Shown here piece by piece: positions 1 through 8,472 of a DNA stretch of 64,000 nt. The notes under the pieces are model-generated. The model did no database searches. It saw nothing but the letters and a program-made list of their open reading frames with translations, and had not been told where the DNA came from. Source of the DNA: Candidatus Dadabacteria bacterium (GTDB taxonomy: Bacteria > Desulfobacterota_D > UBA1144 > Nemesobacterales > Nemesobacteraceae); the NCBI GenBank assembly GCA_009840385.1, contig VXNX01000006.1, positions 11,054 through 75,053 of the forward strand, given 5' to 3'. Position numbers and translations under genes: made by a program. Within the stretch, counting starts at the first letter, position 1. Each line of letters starts with the position of its first letter.

Positions 1-1
1 C

Positions 2-1864
2 GCATTCGCTCAAAGTGGCGGAAACGGTCTTGTCTCGGTTGCCTTCCTTCTCTTAGTAGCGGTATGCTGCCTTGTCTATGAACTTGTGACGCTTGATTTT
101 TCACTGAGGTACGTAGCGCTAAACACGAGCACCGACCTCCCGGTGATATACAGGGTGACGGCTCTTTGGGCAGGCCAAGCGGGCTCCTTGCTTCTCTGGA
201 GTTTTATCCTTTCCCTGTATGCGGCTTTCGTGGTGCTCAGAAGCAGAAAAAAGGGAGGGAACCCTTACGTAAACGCCGTTTTATGCGTTGTTTCGCTTTT
301 CTTTCTTTTTCTCATAGCCTACGTGGAGGATCCCTTCGAAAAACTGGGCGTAGCGGTTGCGGAAGGGAGGGGGCTTAACCCGATTCTTCAGAACGGATAC
401 ATGGCGATTCATCCGATTACTCTCTATGTGGGATACGTGGGTATTACGGTGCCTTTTGCCTTCGGCATAGCCGCTTTGCTCAGCGGACGCCTGGGGGACG
501 AGTGGATAAGGAACTGCAGAAAATACGCCCTTTTTTCCTGGATGTTTCTCTCAGCGGGACTTCTTCTTGGAGCGAGATGGGCCTATCTTGAACTCGGCTG
601 GGGAGGGTACTGGGCATGGGACCCGGTTGAGAACGCCGCGTTTATGCCTTGGCTTGCGGGAACTGCGTTTCTTCACTCCGTCATGATTCAGGAAAGAAAG
701 GCGATGCTTAAGAAATGGAACATGATCCTGCTTATAATCACTTTTTTTCTCTCCATATTCGGTACTTTCATAACCAGAAGCGGCATAGTGTCCTCGGTTC
801 ATTCGTTTGCCCGTTCAGACATAGGCCCGCTCTTTTTAGGCTTCATGGTTTTCATACTGCTTTTTTCCTTTGCTCTTCTCGCCTACAGGTCAAAAGAGCT
901 CGGGAGCGAGGAGGAATTCGATTCCCCACTCTCAAGAGAGAGCGCCTTTCTGTTTAATAACCTTCTTTTTCTCGCGGCGGCGTTCTCCGTGTTCCTGGGA
1001 ACCATTTTCCCCGTACTCTCAGAGGCTTTCACCGGGAAGAAAATCCTGGTTGGCCCTCCTTATTTTAACGCGGTAGGGGTGCCCATAGGGCTTGTTCTTA
1101 TCCTGTTGATGGGAATAGGCCCGCTTATATCGTGGAAAAAGGCCTCGACGGCAAACCTGAAGAGAAATTTTGTTTTTCCCGCAGTGGTTTTTCTGGTAGT
1201 TCTCCTGGCACTTGTTGTCTTCGGGATGAGGGAACCGGTGGCGCTTTTGAGTTTCGCGCTCTGCGGGTTTGTCGCCTCGACAGTGTTTTTGGAATATTTC
1301 AGGGGTATAAAGGTACGCAGCAGCAGGGGAGAAAACCCGGTTTCTGCTTTTTTTAACCTTATCTCGAGAAATCGAAGACGTTATGGCGGATATATCGTTC
1401 ATCTGGGGGTGGTGCTTCTGGTAGCGGGAATCACGGCTTCCTCGCTGTTTGTTACTCAGAAGGAGGTTGTTCTTGGAAAAGGGGATTCTTTTTCTCTCGG
1501 GAGATACGATCTGGTTTTCCGCGGAGTGCACTATTTCTCAAACGACGCCAAGGACGGATTTTCAGCGGAACTCTCGATCGAGAACGACGGTAAAAGCGTC
1601 GCGACCATGTATCCCGAAAAAAACATCTACAAATACGAGGGAAACAGAGAGATAAACCAGGAGACCGAGGTCGCGCTCCGCTCAACTTTCAGAGATGATC
1701 TTTATCTCATACTCTCGGAGGTCGATGGAAGCGGAAAGGTAAACGTAAGGGCTCTTCTTAGCCCGATGGTGAACTGGATATGGGCTGGAGGCTTTGTTAT
1801 CGTCCTGGGAGCGATTGTAACCATGTGGCCTGAGGGGCGGAGAAAAAGGGAGTTTAGCGCGTGA
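2..1864 (+). CDS. ccmF: Cytochrome c-type biogenesis protein CcmF (5' truncated by window edge)
   Basis: CcmF is the haem-handling and ligation subunit of system I cytochrome c maturation; it acts in the inner membrane with CcmH. The reading frame is open to the left edge, so the true start lies outside; the GTG at 86 is internal. About 620 residues are visible, with many hydrophobic segments. The tryptophan-rich WWD motif (WGGYWAWDPVEN) lies near nt 598-635 and is diagnostic of the CcmF/CcmC haem-handling superfamily. A periplasmic domain near the C-terminus is followed by a last membrane helix (about nt 1770-1830). It ends by a 4-bp GTGA overlap with the next gene. The partner genes ccmH and ccmG are not here but at 34.7-35.7 kb. 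Confidence 0.95.
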   Translation, partial: AFAQSGGNGLVSVAFLLLVAVCCLVYELVTLDFSLRYVALNTSTDLPVIYRVTALWAGQAGSLLLWSFILSLYAAFVVLRSRKKGGNPYVNAVLCVVSLFFLFLIAYVEDPFEKLGVAVAEGRGLNPILQNGYMAIHPITLYVGYVGITVPFAFGIAALLSGRLGDEWIRNCRKYALFSWMFLSAGLLLGARWAYLELGWGGYWAWDPVENAAFMPWLAGTAFLHSVMIQERKAMLKKWNMILLIITFFLSIFGTFITRSGIVSSVHSFARSDIGPLFLGFMVFILLFSFALLAYRSKELGSEEEFDSPLSRESAFLFNNLLFLAAAFSVFLGTIFPVLSEAFTGKKILVGPPYFNAVGVPIGLVLILLMGIGPLISWKKASTANLKRNFVFPAVVFLVVLLALVVFGMREPVALLSFALCGFVASTVFLEYFRGIKVRSSRGENPVSAFFNLISRNRRRYGGYIVHLGVVLLVAGITASSLFVTQKEVVLGKGDSFSLGRYDLVFRGVHYFSNDAKDGFSAELSIENDGKSVATMYPEKNIYKYEGNREINQETEVALRSTFRDDLYLILSEVDGSGKVNVRALLSPMVNWIWAGGFVIVLGAIVTMWPEGRRKREFSA

Positions 1865-2154
1865 GTGAATACATAATTTCTCTTCTGCTTGTGGTGCTGG
1901 TCTCGGTTTTTACCATTTACCCTCTTTTTCTCGGTCGCAGGAGAGAGAATCGGGATGTGGATAGTCCAGAGGTTAATCGGCTCGAGCAGCTTTACGAGAA
2001 AAGGGATCTTTATTACTCCTCCATAAGGGATATAGAACTTGACCGGGATATGGGGAAGCTCAGTGAACAGGACTACACCGAACTTGTCTCAAGGTACAAG
2101 GAGAAAGCGGCGGCTGTTACAAAGCGGATCTCGGAACTCCAATCGATATCGTAA
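1861..2154 (+). CDS. Short CcmI-like protein, cytochrome c biogenesis
   Basis: 97 residues starting with GTG and overlapping the ccmF stop by 4 bp, so it is very probably translationally coupled. One N-terminal membrane helix (residues 4-25) is followed by a charged helical segment with the pattern LYEKRDLYYSSIRDIELDRDMGKLSEQDY. That pattern matches what I know of the N-terminal part of CcmI/CycH ('RDLEFDYETGKLS..DY'). Full CcmI proteins carry a TPR domain after this segment; it is absent here. Such short CcmI-like proteins are known beside ccmF in several lineages. The likely role is assisting apocytochrome presentation, by inference from family and position. Confidence 0.7.
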   Translation: MSEYIISLLLVVLVSVFTIYPLFLGRRRENRDVDSPEVNRLEQLYEKRDLYYSSIRDIELDRDMGKLSEQDYTELVSRYKEKAAAVTKRISELQSIS

Positions 2155-2183
2155 GTCCATCCGGGAAATTGGTCTCAAATTAA

Positions 2184-2328
2184 GGAAGCTCTGATTAAGT
2201 ATCAATTGTTGCAAGGGGTATAATATTAGAAAAAGCACTGGAGGGTAAGAGCAATGAATCAGACGAGTCTCTCCGAACTGGAATACATCAACAGAAAGAA
2301 AAGATGGGATGCTAGAAACTCTAATTGA
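2184..2328 (+). mobile_element. IS5-family insertion sequence relic (left end only)
   Basis: GGAAGCTCTGATTAAGT at 2184-2200 resembles the terminal inverted repeat of IS5-type elements (E. coli IS5 begins GGAAGGTGCGAACAAG, from memory). It is preceded by TTAA, which fits the YTAR target preference of the group. About 70 nt further an ATG at 2254 opens MNQTSLSELEYINRKKRW, similar to IS5 transposase N-termini, which soon hits a stop at 2326. The rest of the transposase and the right end were not seen. The AT-rich stretch around TATAAT at 2219-2224 is probably the old element promoter region. Confidence 0.5.
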
Positions 2329-2416
2329 AAGGTATTTTGAGAATATCGAAAATTACATACCTCGAGAGCGGGTTAGAGACTGGCGTCAGTTGGAAACAAG
2401 TGTAAGAAATGCCTGA
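2309..2416 (+). CDS. Possible 35-residue mini-ORF coupled to the next gene
   Basis: ATG at 2309 opens 35 codons (MLETLIERYFENIENYIPRE...), ending in TGA at 2414-2416, inside the first codons of the next gene (ATG 2409). The composition looks protein-like: amphipathic, and rich in E, R and aromatic residues. The 8-bp stop/start overlap is typical of coupled genes. It may be a genuine small protein, the 5' end of a disrupted longer gene cut by the IS5 relic, or chance. I do not recognise it. Confidence 0.3.
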   Translation: MLETLIERYFENIENYIPRERVRDWRQLETSVRNA

Positions 2417-2900
2417 TTCGATAAGCAAAAGTCTGAGAGGAAACGCTAGTCAATTTTTTGTTGCTGGGGAACTGTGTCGAAGGGGTTTGGTCGCAGTTGT
2501 AACATTGGGCAACACCCCCAACACAGACATCCTATGTAGTAATGTTGACGGAACAAAATTTGCTCATATCCAAGTAAAAACCTTTCTTCCTGGCAATCGA
2601 ACTTGCTCTGTAGGCAAAAAAGCAGAAATCAATTACGGAAAAAATTTCGTGTGGGTTCTTTGCGGAATGCCCAATGCTAATGACGATAAGGGTTTCGAAT
2701 TTTTCATTATTCCCTCGAAGATAATGGCAGAACAAGTTTCGGAAGCACACCGACTTTGGTTAGAGGGTAAGACTTCAAAAGGAAAAAGACGAAGAGATAG
2801 TAATGTGAGAACTGTCCATATCCCTCCCCGTAAAAATTATGCTGGTTGGTCGATTGAGGAGTTTCGAAACCGATGGGATATAATTGAAGAATTACTTTAA
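2409..2900 (+). CDS. Predicted PD-(D/E)XK nuclease-fold protein of unknown role
   Basis: 163 residues. The pattern GELCRRGLVAVVTLGNTPNTDILCSN followed about 20 residues later by AHIQVKT fits the core of the PD-(D/E)XK (restriction-endonuclease-like) fold: an acidic Asp (TDIL), a beta-hairpin and a Q-V-K strand. This arrangement is common in small DUF4365-like or Holliday-junction-like predicted nucleases, and the N-terminal 'LRGNASQFFVAGEL' helix is typical for them. The C-terminal half (KGKRRRDSN...) is basic. It is followed by an XRE regulator after about 50 bp. It lies beside an IS5 relic and splits a cytochrome c gene group, so horizontal arrival is likely. Function inferred from motif only. 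Confidence 0.6.
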   Translation: MPDSISKSLRGNASQFFVAGELCRRGLVAVVTLGNTPNTDILCSNVDGTKFAHIQVKTFLPGNRTCSVGKKAEINYGKNFVWVLCGMPNANDDKGFEFFIIPSKIMAEQVSEAHRLWLEGKTSKGKRRRDSNVRTVHIPPRKNYAGWSIEEFRNRWDIIEELL

Positions 2901-2948
2901 AAATCCATCGACGCAACTACAAAAACACATATGACGGAGGTTAGATCA

Positions 2949-3278
2949 ATGGAGACGGAGGAAACGAGGGTCGAACGTGGCAGCGACAATATATTCGTAG
3001 ACTTGGGTCACCCAGAACCTGAGGTCCATTTGCTAAAAGCGGAACTTGTAACCCGCATTGACAGAATTATTCGCCGTCGCAAATTAAAGCAGGTCGAGGC
3101 AGCGAAGTTGCTTGGGTTATCTCAACCTGATGTCTCGCGTCTTCTGCGAGGAGATTTTCGGGATTACTCCGTGGAGAGGCTCCTACACCTCTTGACGGCA
3201 CTGGGGCGGGATGTAGAAATCATCATTCGAGAATCCCGTTCGCAGCGACAAGGAAGGCTCAGTATTGGAGCATTATAG
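2949..3278 (+). CDS. XRE-family helix-turn-helix regulator (HigA/COG5606-like)
   Basis: 109 residues from the ATG at 2949, chosen because GGAGG (2936-2940) lies 8 nt before it; an in-frame ATG at 2931 lacks a ribosome site. The Cro/C1-type helix-turn-helix occupies the centre, RRRKLKQVEAAKLLGLSQPDV and then SRLLRGDFRDYSVERLL. The C-terminal ALGRDVEIII strand is typical of the COG5606/HigA-like antitoxin group. Family members usually pair with a HigB/RelE-like toxin. No such toxin is adjacent here; the partner by position is the PD-(D/E)XK-like protein upstream. It probably represses its own operon. Confidence 0.8.
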   Translation: METEETRVERGSDNIFVDLGHPEPEVHLLKAELVTRIDRIIRRRKLKQVEAAKLLGLSQPDVSRLLRGDFRDYSVERLLHLLTALGRDVEIIIRESRSQRQGRLSIGAL

Positions 3279-3356
3279 ATGCAACTGGTGCCAACGGAGT
3301 TATGACCACCTATTTCATATTAAGACAACTTAAAACGGCGAGCAGATAAAACGACC

Positions 3357-4628
3357 ATGAAAAAAGCGTTTATATGCGGCCTTTACATTTTTTTTCTTCT
3401 TTTTTTCTTTTCTTTTCAGTTGTTCCCAACTTATTCACGAGCGCAATCCCTTGGAGAGGAAATTTTCATACAAGGGAAATGCGCAAGATGCCATACGCTT
3501 GGAAGGGGTAGGTTCGTGGGCCCCGACCTTCTGGGTGTAGGGGATAAGTACTCAAGGGATGATCTGATCAGATGGGCCAAGGACCCGGAAAGCATCTACG
3601 CGGAGAGAAAGAAAAAACCGATAAACGAAGGTTATCCTCCGATGCCGCCTATGAATCTTTCAGAAAGCGATGCCCAGAAGGTTGCCGATTACCTCCTGGG
3701 TTACGCGCATCCCCCCGACCTTTCGGAAAGCGGGATGATAACGGGGCAGGTAAGGAACGTCACAACGCAGAAACCGCAAGAGGGTCAGGATGTCGTTTTG
3801 ATTTCATACATGGGGGACAGGCCCGAAGATCGGCACTTCGCCAAATCGGATTCGCTGGGCGGATTCTCTTTTCCCTCGCTGCGGTGGGACAGAAGCTATG
3901 AGATCATGCTTTTTCACCAGGGAGTCCAGTACGTTTCGGGAAAGATGGTTTTTCTTCCGGGAGAGGACGAAATCACCCTCGATCTCCCTGTCTACGACAC
4001 CACAAGCTCGGATGAGAACATCTTTCTGCTGTCGTTAAACGTGATTATCTACCCGGATGACGAGGGCGCCAAGGTGAATGTAACCTCCCTTCATGCCTTT
4101 GAGAACTCGGGCAATACCGTTTTTACCGGAGAGCAGACAGAATTGGATACTACGACGCTTGTCTTTCCGATTCCCGAGGAGGCGGTGGACGTTACTTTTT
4201 CAGACAGTGTTAATCCGGAGGCCGTCGTAAGGAAAGAAAAAAAGCTTTACAGCAGACTTCCTTTTCTTCCGGGGATGAAAAGGGTTGCTCTTGGTTATTC
4301 TCTCCCTCTTTCGCAAATCGGGGGGAAGTTCTCGATAGGTTTTGACTATGAAGTCGGTGAACTTGCGGTATTTGTAAGAAAAACGGAACTCGGAATCCGG
4401 ATAAAACGGCCCGGGGCGGTTGCAGAAGAGATCATGATTCACGACGAGGCGTTTTTGAAATACGTCCTGTCTGACGTAAAAACCGGCAGCATAGTTGTAG
4501 CCGTTTCCAATACTTCCTTTCTTAAAGGCAACCTCGGCAGATATCTGCCCGTGGCACTCTTCTTTGTCTTTGCCGCCGTGGGAGCCATGTATTTTTTCTG
4601 CCGGGAAAACAGATCTTCAAGTATATAA
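3357..4628 (+). CDS. Membrane-anchored c-type cytochrome with C-terminal beta-rich domain
   Basis: 423 residues. A long hydrophobic signal segment (residues 8-28) is followed by a class I cytochrome c domain with haem-binding CARCH at residues 42-46 and probable axial Met in MPPMN near residue 96-99. A carboxypeptidase-regulatory-like beta domain follows (about 125-215), then a beta-rich domain, and a transmembrane helix near the C-terminus (about 394-414) with a short basic tail. The haem domain is thus predicted to be periplasmic and the C-terminus membrane-anchored. Its closeness to ccmF and the CcmI-like gene suggests an original cytochrome c gene group, now split by the IS5/XRE insert. 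Redox partner unknown. Confidence 0.75.
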   Translation: MKKAFICGLYIFFLLFFFSFQLFPTYSRAQSLGEEIFIQGKCARCHTLGRGRFVGPDLLGVGDKYSRDDLIRWAKDPESIYAERKKKPINEGYPPMPPMNLSESDAQKVADYLLGYAHPPDLSESGMITGQVRNVTTQKPQEGQDVVLISYMGDRPEDRHFAKSDSLGGFSFPSLRWDRSYEIMLFHQGVQYVSGKMVFLPGEDEITLDLPVYDTTSSDENIFLLSLNVIIYPDDEGAKVNVTSLHAFENSGNTVFTGEQTELDTTTLVFPIPEEAVDVTFSDSVNPEAVVRKEKKLYSRLPFLPGMKRVALGYSLPLSQIGGKFSIGFDYEVGELAVFVRKTELGIRIKRPGAVAEEIMIHDEAFLKYVLSDVKTGSIVVAVSNTSFLKGNLGRYLPVALFFVFAAVGAMYFFCRENRSSSI

Positions 4629-4796
4629 TTACGAAACAATTACCTCAGGACTGTTTAATTAGAAGTGGAGAACTATTCAGCTATGTAGGGGTATTTGATT
4701 TTGAGTTAAGTCTTGGTTATCTTCGCTACCTTAATTGATACTGTAATAATTTAATGAGTACTGCGGCATACGGTACACACTAGGGTTAGTGCCACT

Positions 4797-5966
4797 ATGA
4801 ATGACGATTTCAAAGAGTATATAGATGCATTACGCCACCGGCTTGAAGAGCTTTCGACTCCGGCGAAAATCTTAGAAGAGAATTCCGGGATCCGTCAGAT
4901 AGTTGAACAAGCCAATCGTAACCAAGAGCTTATTCGGACGGTTTTTAGCCCTATTCAAGAGCTGCGCCAAAGCGGCTTCTTTAATGCGACGGTACTGCCT
5001 GATTTTGAAACTCAGCGCATACTGAACACTGTAGCGACTATCGAGAGGCGATTTTGTCTACCAGAAATTGCCGAAGTACCGAAACTATTTCTCGAGTTTG
5101 AAAATAGCGGTTTAACGAATGTGATAAAGCGTTACCAAAGACAGACATCTGAACTCCAGCGAGCTATGGAATGCATGCGTACTCCTTGGTTTGATGTTGA
5201 GAACAGGTTGGATTCAATTGCTGGTTTTGTAAAGTTGCAGAATATAGGCCAAGTTTTAAGGACAATGCCGACTTTTGATCAGGTTCCGACTGATGTGCTA
5301 CGGGAAAGATTAGGCGATTGGAGAGACAAGATTAGCTGGCCTGATGATATCTTTACCGATCCATTTGCTCGCTCTTCATTCTATGTGGAGCGTGGGCTAG
5401 ATTCAACTCTGACCGCATTTTTGCCCGAAGCGTTCGAAGAAAGCATCTCAATCGCCGGACTTAATGAACCGCTACAATTAGTCCAAGACTACGATTTCCA
5501 GTTAGAAGTGGAAACATACGAGGAAGAACTCGCTTTTAAGCGTACCAACGCGGCCCACAACCGATTCCAACGCTTCGAGACCCAGCTACGTAAATTCATT
5601 GATGAAAAGATGAAAGCAGAATTCGGTGACAACTGGAGCAGGCATCAGATGCATGGTGAGGTGCGCAAGCAGTGGGTCGAAAAGCAGGAAAAGGCAAGAG
5701 ACACTGGGGAAGCTGAAAAACCTTTGATCTCCTATGCCGACTTCACCGATTATGAGCCGATTATAACAAGGAAGGATAATTGGAACCGAGTCTTCAAATC
5801 GGTATTCAAACGAAAGACCTCCGTGCAAGAATCCTTCCAGCGACTTTACCCAATTCGTATTTGCACGATGCATAGTCGGCCCATCACTCAGGATGATGAA
5901 CTTTATCTCTGCGCCGAGACAACACGGATTTTAAATGCCATTGAAGTGTTATCTGAATCTCGATAA
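4797..5966 (+). CDS. Swt1-type HEPN domain protein (putative RNase, possible defence)
   Basis: 389 residues. The C-terminal third reads as a Swt1-like HEPN domain: 'RFETQLRKFIDEKM', 'PLISYADFTDYEPII' and 'RICTMHSRPI', the last containing the R-X4-H ribonuclease signature (R354, H359) that defines catalytically active HEPN domains. The N-terminal 230 residues are helical and not recognised; they could be a sensor or binding domain. HEPN_Swt1 proteins often occur in bacterial conflict loci as RNA-cleaving effectors; this is established for the superfamily, while activity here is inference. The gene stands alone, is flanked by AT-rich non-coding DNA, and lies in an accessory block. Confidence 0.7.
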   Translation: MNDDFKEYIDALRHRLEELSTPAKILEENSGIRQIVEQANRNQELIRTVFSPIQELRQSGFFNATVLPDFETQRILNTVATIERRFCLPEIAEVPKLFLEFENSGLTNVIKRYQRQTSELQRAMECMRTPWFDVENRLDSIAGFVKLQNIGQVLRTMPTFDQVPTDVLRERLGDWRDKISWPDDIFTDPFARSSFYVERGLDSTLTAFLPEAFEESISIAGLNEPLQLVQDYDFQLEVETYEEELAFKRTNAAHNRFQRFETQLRKFIDEKMKAEFGDNWSRHQMHGEVRKQWVEKQEKARDTGEAEKPLISYADFTDYEPIITRKDNWNRVFKSVFKRKTSVQESFQRLYPIRICTMHSRPITQDDELYLCAETTRILNAIEVLSESR

Positions 5967-6367
5967 GCAATCGTATTATCGTAATTATATGTCTGAAATG
6001 TGTTAATGTTGGCTCGGCTTGCGGTGTTCAGAAACCTTCTAACAAGGGAGCACTGAAGCTATAGAACCCTGCTTTTGGTTCTTCGCAGCATCTAATTCTC
6101 GAATGATAATGCAATGAATCGCCCATTTTCTCAAAGGAGAGTATCTTGTAAGAGGGATATTTAGCCCCACCTCAAGCATAGCTGGTAGCGGCTACTTTCT
6201 TTTCTAATTTGAATCCAAGCAGCTTTGTATTGGATTCACTATTGATATTGTTTTAGCAGCTTTTATGTCCCCTTTTGGAAGGAATAGATATGGCAATTAC
6301 CCATGTAGCTAGCCAAAATGAAAATTAGAGAAATTACACACGTAAATAAAAATAAGGATTAACGAGA
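5967..6367 (+). other. 401-bp intergenic stretch without recognised gene
   Basis: AT-rich. Only very short ORFs with no ribosome sites are visible. One small inverted repeat (AGAACC...GGTTCT, about 6062-6081) has no T-run, so it is not a convincing terminator. It may be decayed accessory DNA. I see nothing else to support. Confidence 0.4.
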
Positions 6368-7195
6368 ATGAACATAGAAGATAAGTTTATTCAGCAGTAC
6401 ATTCCAAATAACCGAATATGGCAAGAGTTGATACTAACAGGACTTTCGCCAAATTCACATGGTCAGTGCGAAGCAATTAAACGAATGATCGCACTAATCC
6501 TTTCACAGTCACAGCACCTTAACTCTAACGCCTTAAAAAAAGCTGAAGAGATTATGTCGATGGAAACTTGGCTCTGGTCAGGAGAAAAAATTGAAGAAGC
6601 TCTTTCAATTCCACTTAAGAGTCCTTGTGGCAAGCATGTTTCTCTGCATGAAAATGTAGGAATAGGTTTCCATTTGTTCAGAAGAACAAACAACCAAGGA
6701 AAGCAGATTGCTGATCTATATGCAGACACAAAGGATGGTAGTGGTCCTGTATTGCCATGGGCAATAATAATAGAGAAACAATCCGTAAAGTGTTTTCACC
6801 AGAATGAAGACGGTACAGTAGGCACTTTTATAATTCCGCAAGATGACGAATTATTTTTAACTGCCGCCAAAATGTCGTGTTTCCTGAATCAGAAACTGGT
6901 TAATGTAGAGAGAGTTAAGGCTGCACCTAGGCATGAGAGAAAGAGGTGGGGCATGGACACCCCCGAGAGCAAAAGTGAGATCAATGTGGTGACGTGGCGA
7001 AATGTTAAGCATGAATCTAATAGATCAGAGACTAAAAAAGAGTGGGATAAACATTGGTTTGTTAAAGGACATATTCGTTGGCAACCATACCCAAGTGAAG
7101 GGGTTTCCATGCCTATTTGGATTGATACTCACGTACGTGGGAACATAAACGCCCCACTACATAATAAAGACAGAATAAACGTAGTGATCAAATAG
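6368..7195 (+). CDS. Unrecognised accessory protein; C-terminal domain faintly AcrVA2-like
   Basis: 275 residues, AT-rich coding sequence unlike the core genes. The N-terminal half is helical (SQSQHLNSNALKKAEEIM). The C-terminal part has the pattern W-x-V-K-G-H-I-R-W-Q-P-Y-P-S-E-G, then PIWIDTHVRG. I recall this from a widespread family of mobile-element proteins with a 'kGHwR.Q.yP....kpiWIdPh.rG' ending; the C-terminal part of the AcrVA2 anti-CRISPR group has a comparable ending. This is memory-level similarity only, and no CRISPR locus is in the window. It has a weak ribosome site (AAGGATTAACGAGA) and stands alone between the HEPN protein and the MFS transporter. Confidence 0.45.
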   Translation: MNIEDKFIQQYIPNNRIWQELILTGLSPNSHGQCEAIKRMIALILSQSQHLNSNALKKAEEIMSMETWLWSGEKIEEALSIPLKSPCGKHVSLHENVGIGFHLFRRTNNQGKQIADLYADTKDGSGPVLPWAIIIEKQSVKCFHQNEDGTVGTFIIPQDDELFLTAAKMSCFLNQKLVNVERVKAAPRHERKRWGMDTPESKSEINVVTWRNVKHESNRSETKKEWDKHWFVKGHIRWQPYPSEGVSMPIWIDTHVRGNINAPLHNKDRINVVIK

Positions 7196-7296
7196 CCATA
7201 TACTATTTGGCTAGTTATAGAGGTGATTACCATAGATATAATTCCAAAAAGTAAAAAAAATTTTCCGACTAGAAAAGCCTGTTTTTTCTCTGAAAA

Positions 7297-8472
7297 ATGA
7301 GCGACACGCAGAAAAATCCGCCACCCTTACTTAACAGAAGCTTTGTCCTCGTGACCTTTCTCGGGTGTCTTTACTTCTTTAACTTTCATTCGTTTCTCCT
7401 TCTGCCCATTAGAATTTCTGATCTGGGGGGGACTGAGAAGATCGTGGGGTTCGTTATGGGCATCGCGGGGCTCAGCACCCTTTTTCTTACTCCTTACGCG
7501 GGTCACATAACCGACAGGTACGGGAAGAAGCTGTTTGTGCTGCTGGGGTTCGCATTGCTCGCCGCCTCGACGTTTCCGCTGGCTTTCTTAGACAGGGTCG
7601 ATTACCTCTACTACGTTATCAGGATAGTTCACGGCTGCTCTTTCTCCCTTTTCTTTGTCGCGGCGGGGGCACTTACGGTTGATGTCTCAAGCGAGCAGAG
7701 AAGGGCTCAGGCGCTCGGCATATACGGTGTCTTCACTATAATAAACTACGCTATTGCCCCTTATGTAGGTTCCATTCTGATAAAGAATTTCGGTTTTGAT
7801 TTTTTTATTTTTTTCCTCACCGCTACGGCACTTTTGGGTTTTTTAGCCTCCTTTATGATCCGGGAGGGAAAGAAAGTGCCAGTGCCAAAAGACGGGGGAC
7901 GAAGCTATGTGGACTGTCTTCGGGACAAAGCTACATTTGTGTCCTCCGCAACGCTCTTTATATGCGGGGCGGCGTTTATAACAACGTTTAACTTCGTCTC
8001 CATCTTCTCTCTTTCAATAAACATAGAGAACTTTCACGTTTATTTTCTTTCTTACACCCTTTCTGTGCTTGCGATCAGGTTGTTTCTCGGCTGGGTTCCG
8101 GACAGGTACGGGAAGTGGAAAATTGCTTCTCCCTTTGTTTTCTTCCTGGGATTGAGTGTTTTCATGCTGAGTTTTGTGCACGAGGTAAAACTGCTTGTTC
8201 TCTGCGGAATCATATTCGGCTGCGCGCACGGATTTGTGTATCCTTCAATATATTCAATCATAATAGAATCGAATCCGAAGGAGGCTAGGGCAAAGGCTTT
8301 TGCCATAAGCAGCGTCTCGTTCACGGGCGGCGGAATGTTAGGGTCTTTTGTTTTCGGAGTCGTCGCGGAGTTCTTCGGATTCAGGACGATGTTTGTTTCA
8401 ATAGCGCTTATGGTATTTCTAAGTTTCTTATTTTTCACCCGAAGTTCAGTCTTAAAGGAGCGCGAAATATGA
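7297..8472 (+). CDS. Major facilitator superfamily transporter
   Basis: 391 residues with about 12 hydrophobic segments. The MFS signature between helices 2 and 3 is visible as GHITDRYGKKLFVLLGF (about residues 70-86), and an equivalent loop in the second half reads WVPDRYGKWK. The central hydrophilic loop (about 185-205) separates two six-helix halves. The substrate cannot be assigned; similar short MFS proteins are annotated as multidrug or sugar exporters. It overlaps the next gene by 4 bp (ATGA), so the two form an operon. A TATAAT-like box lies near 7239 in the leader. Confidence 0.85.
   Translation: MSDTQKNPPPLLNRSFVLVTFLGCLYFFNFHSFLLLPIRISDLGGTEKIVGFVMGIAGLSTLFLTPYAGHITDRYGKKLFVLLGFALLAASTFPLAFLDRVDYLYYVIRIVHGCSFSLFFVAAGALTVDVSSEQRRAQALGIYGVFTIINYAIAPYVGSILIKNFGFDFFIFFLTATALLGFLASFMIREGKKVPVPKDGGRSYVDCLRDKATFVSSATLFICGAAFITTFNFVSIFSLSINIENFHVYFLSYTLSVLAIRLFLGWVPDRYGKWKIASPFVFFLGLSVFMLSFVHEVKLLVLCGIIFGCAHGFVYPSIYSIIIESNPKEARAKAFAISSVSFTGGGMLGSFVFGVVAEFFGFRTMFVSIALMVFLSFLFFTRSSVLKEREI

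Noticed and set aside
2931-2948. Start of the XRE gene at the first ATG (2931)
   Set aside because: GGAGG lies after this ATG and at ideal distance before the ATG at 2949.
6062-6081. AGAACC/GGTTCT hairpin as a terminator
   Set aside because: No T-run follows and it is almost 100 bp past the preceding gene.
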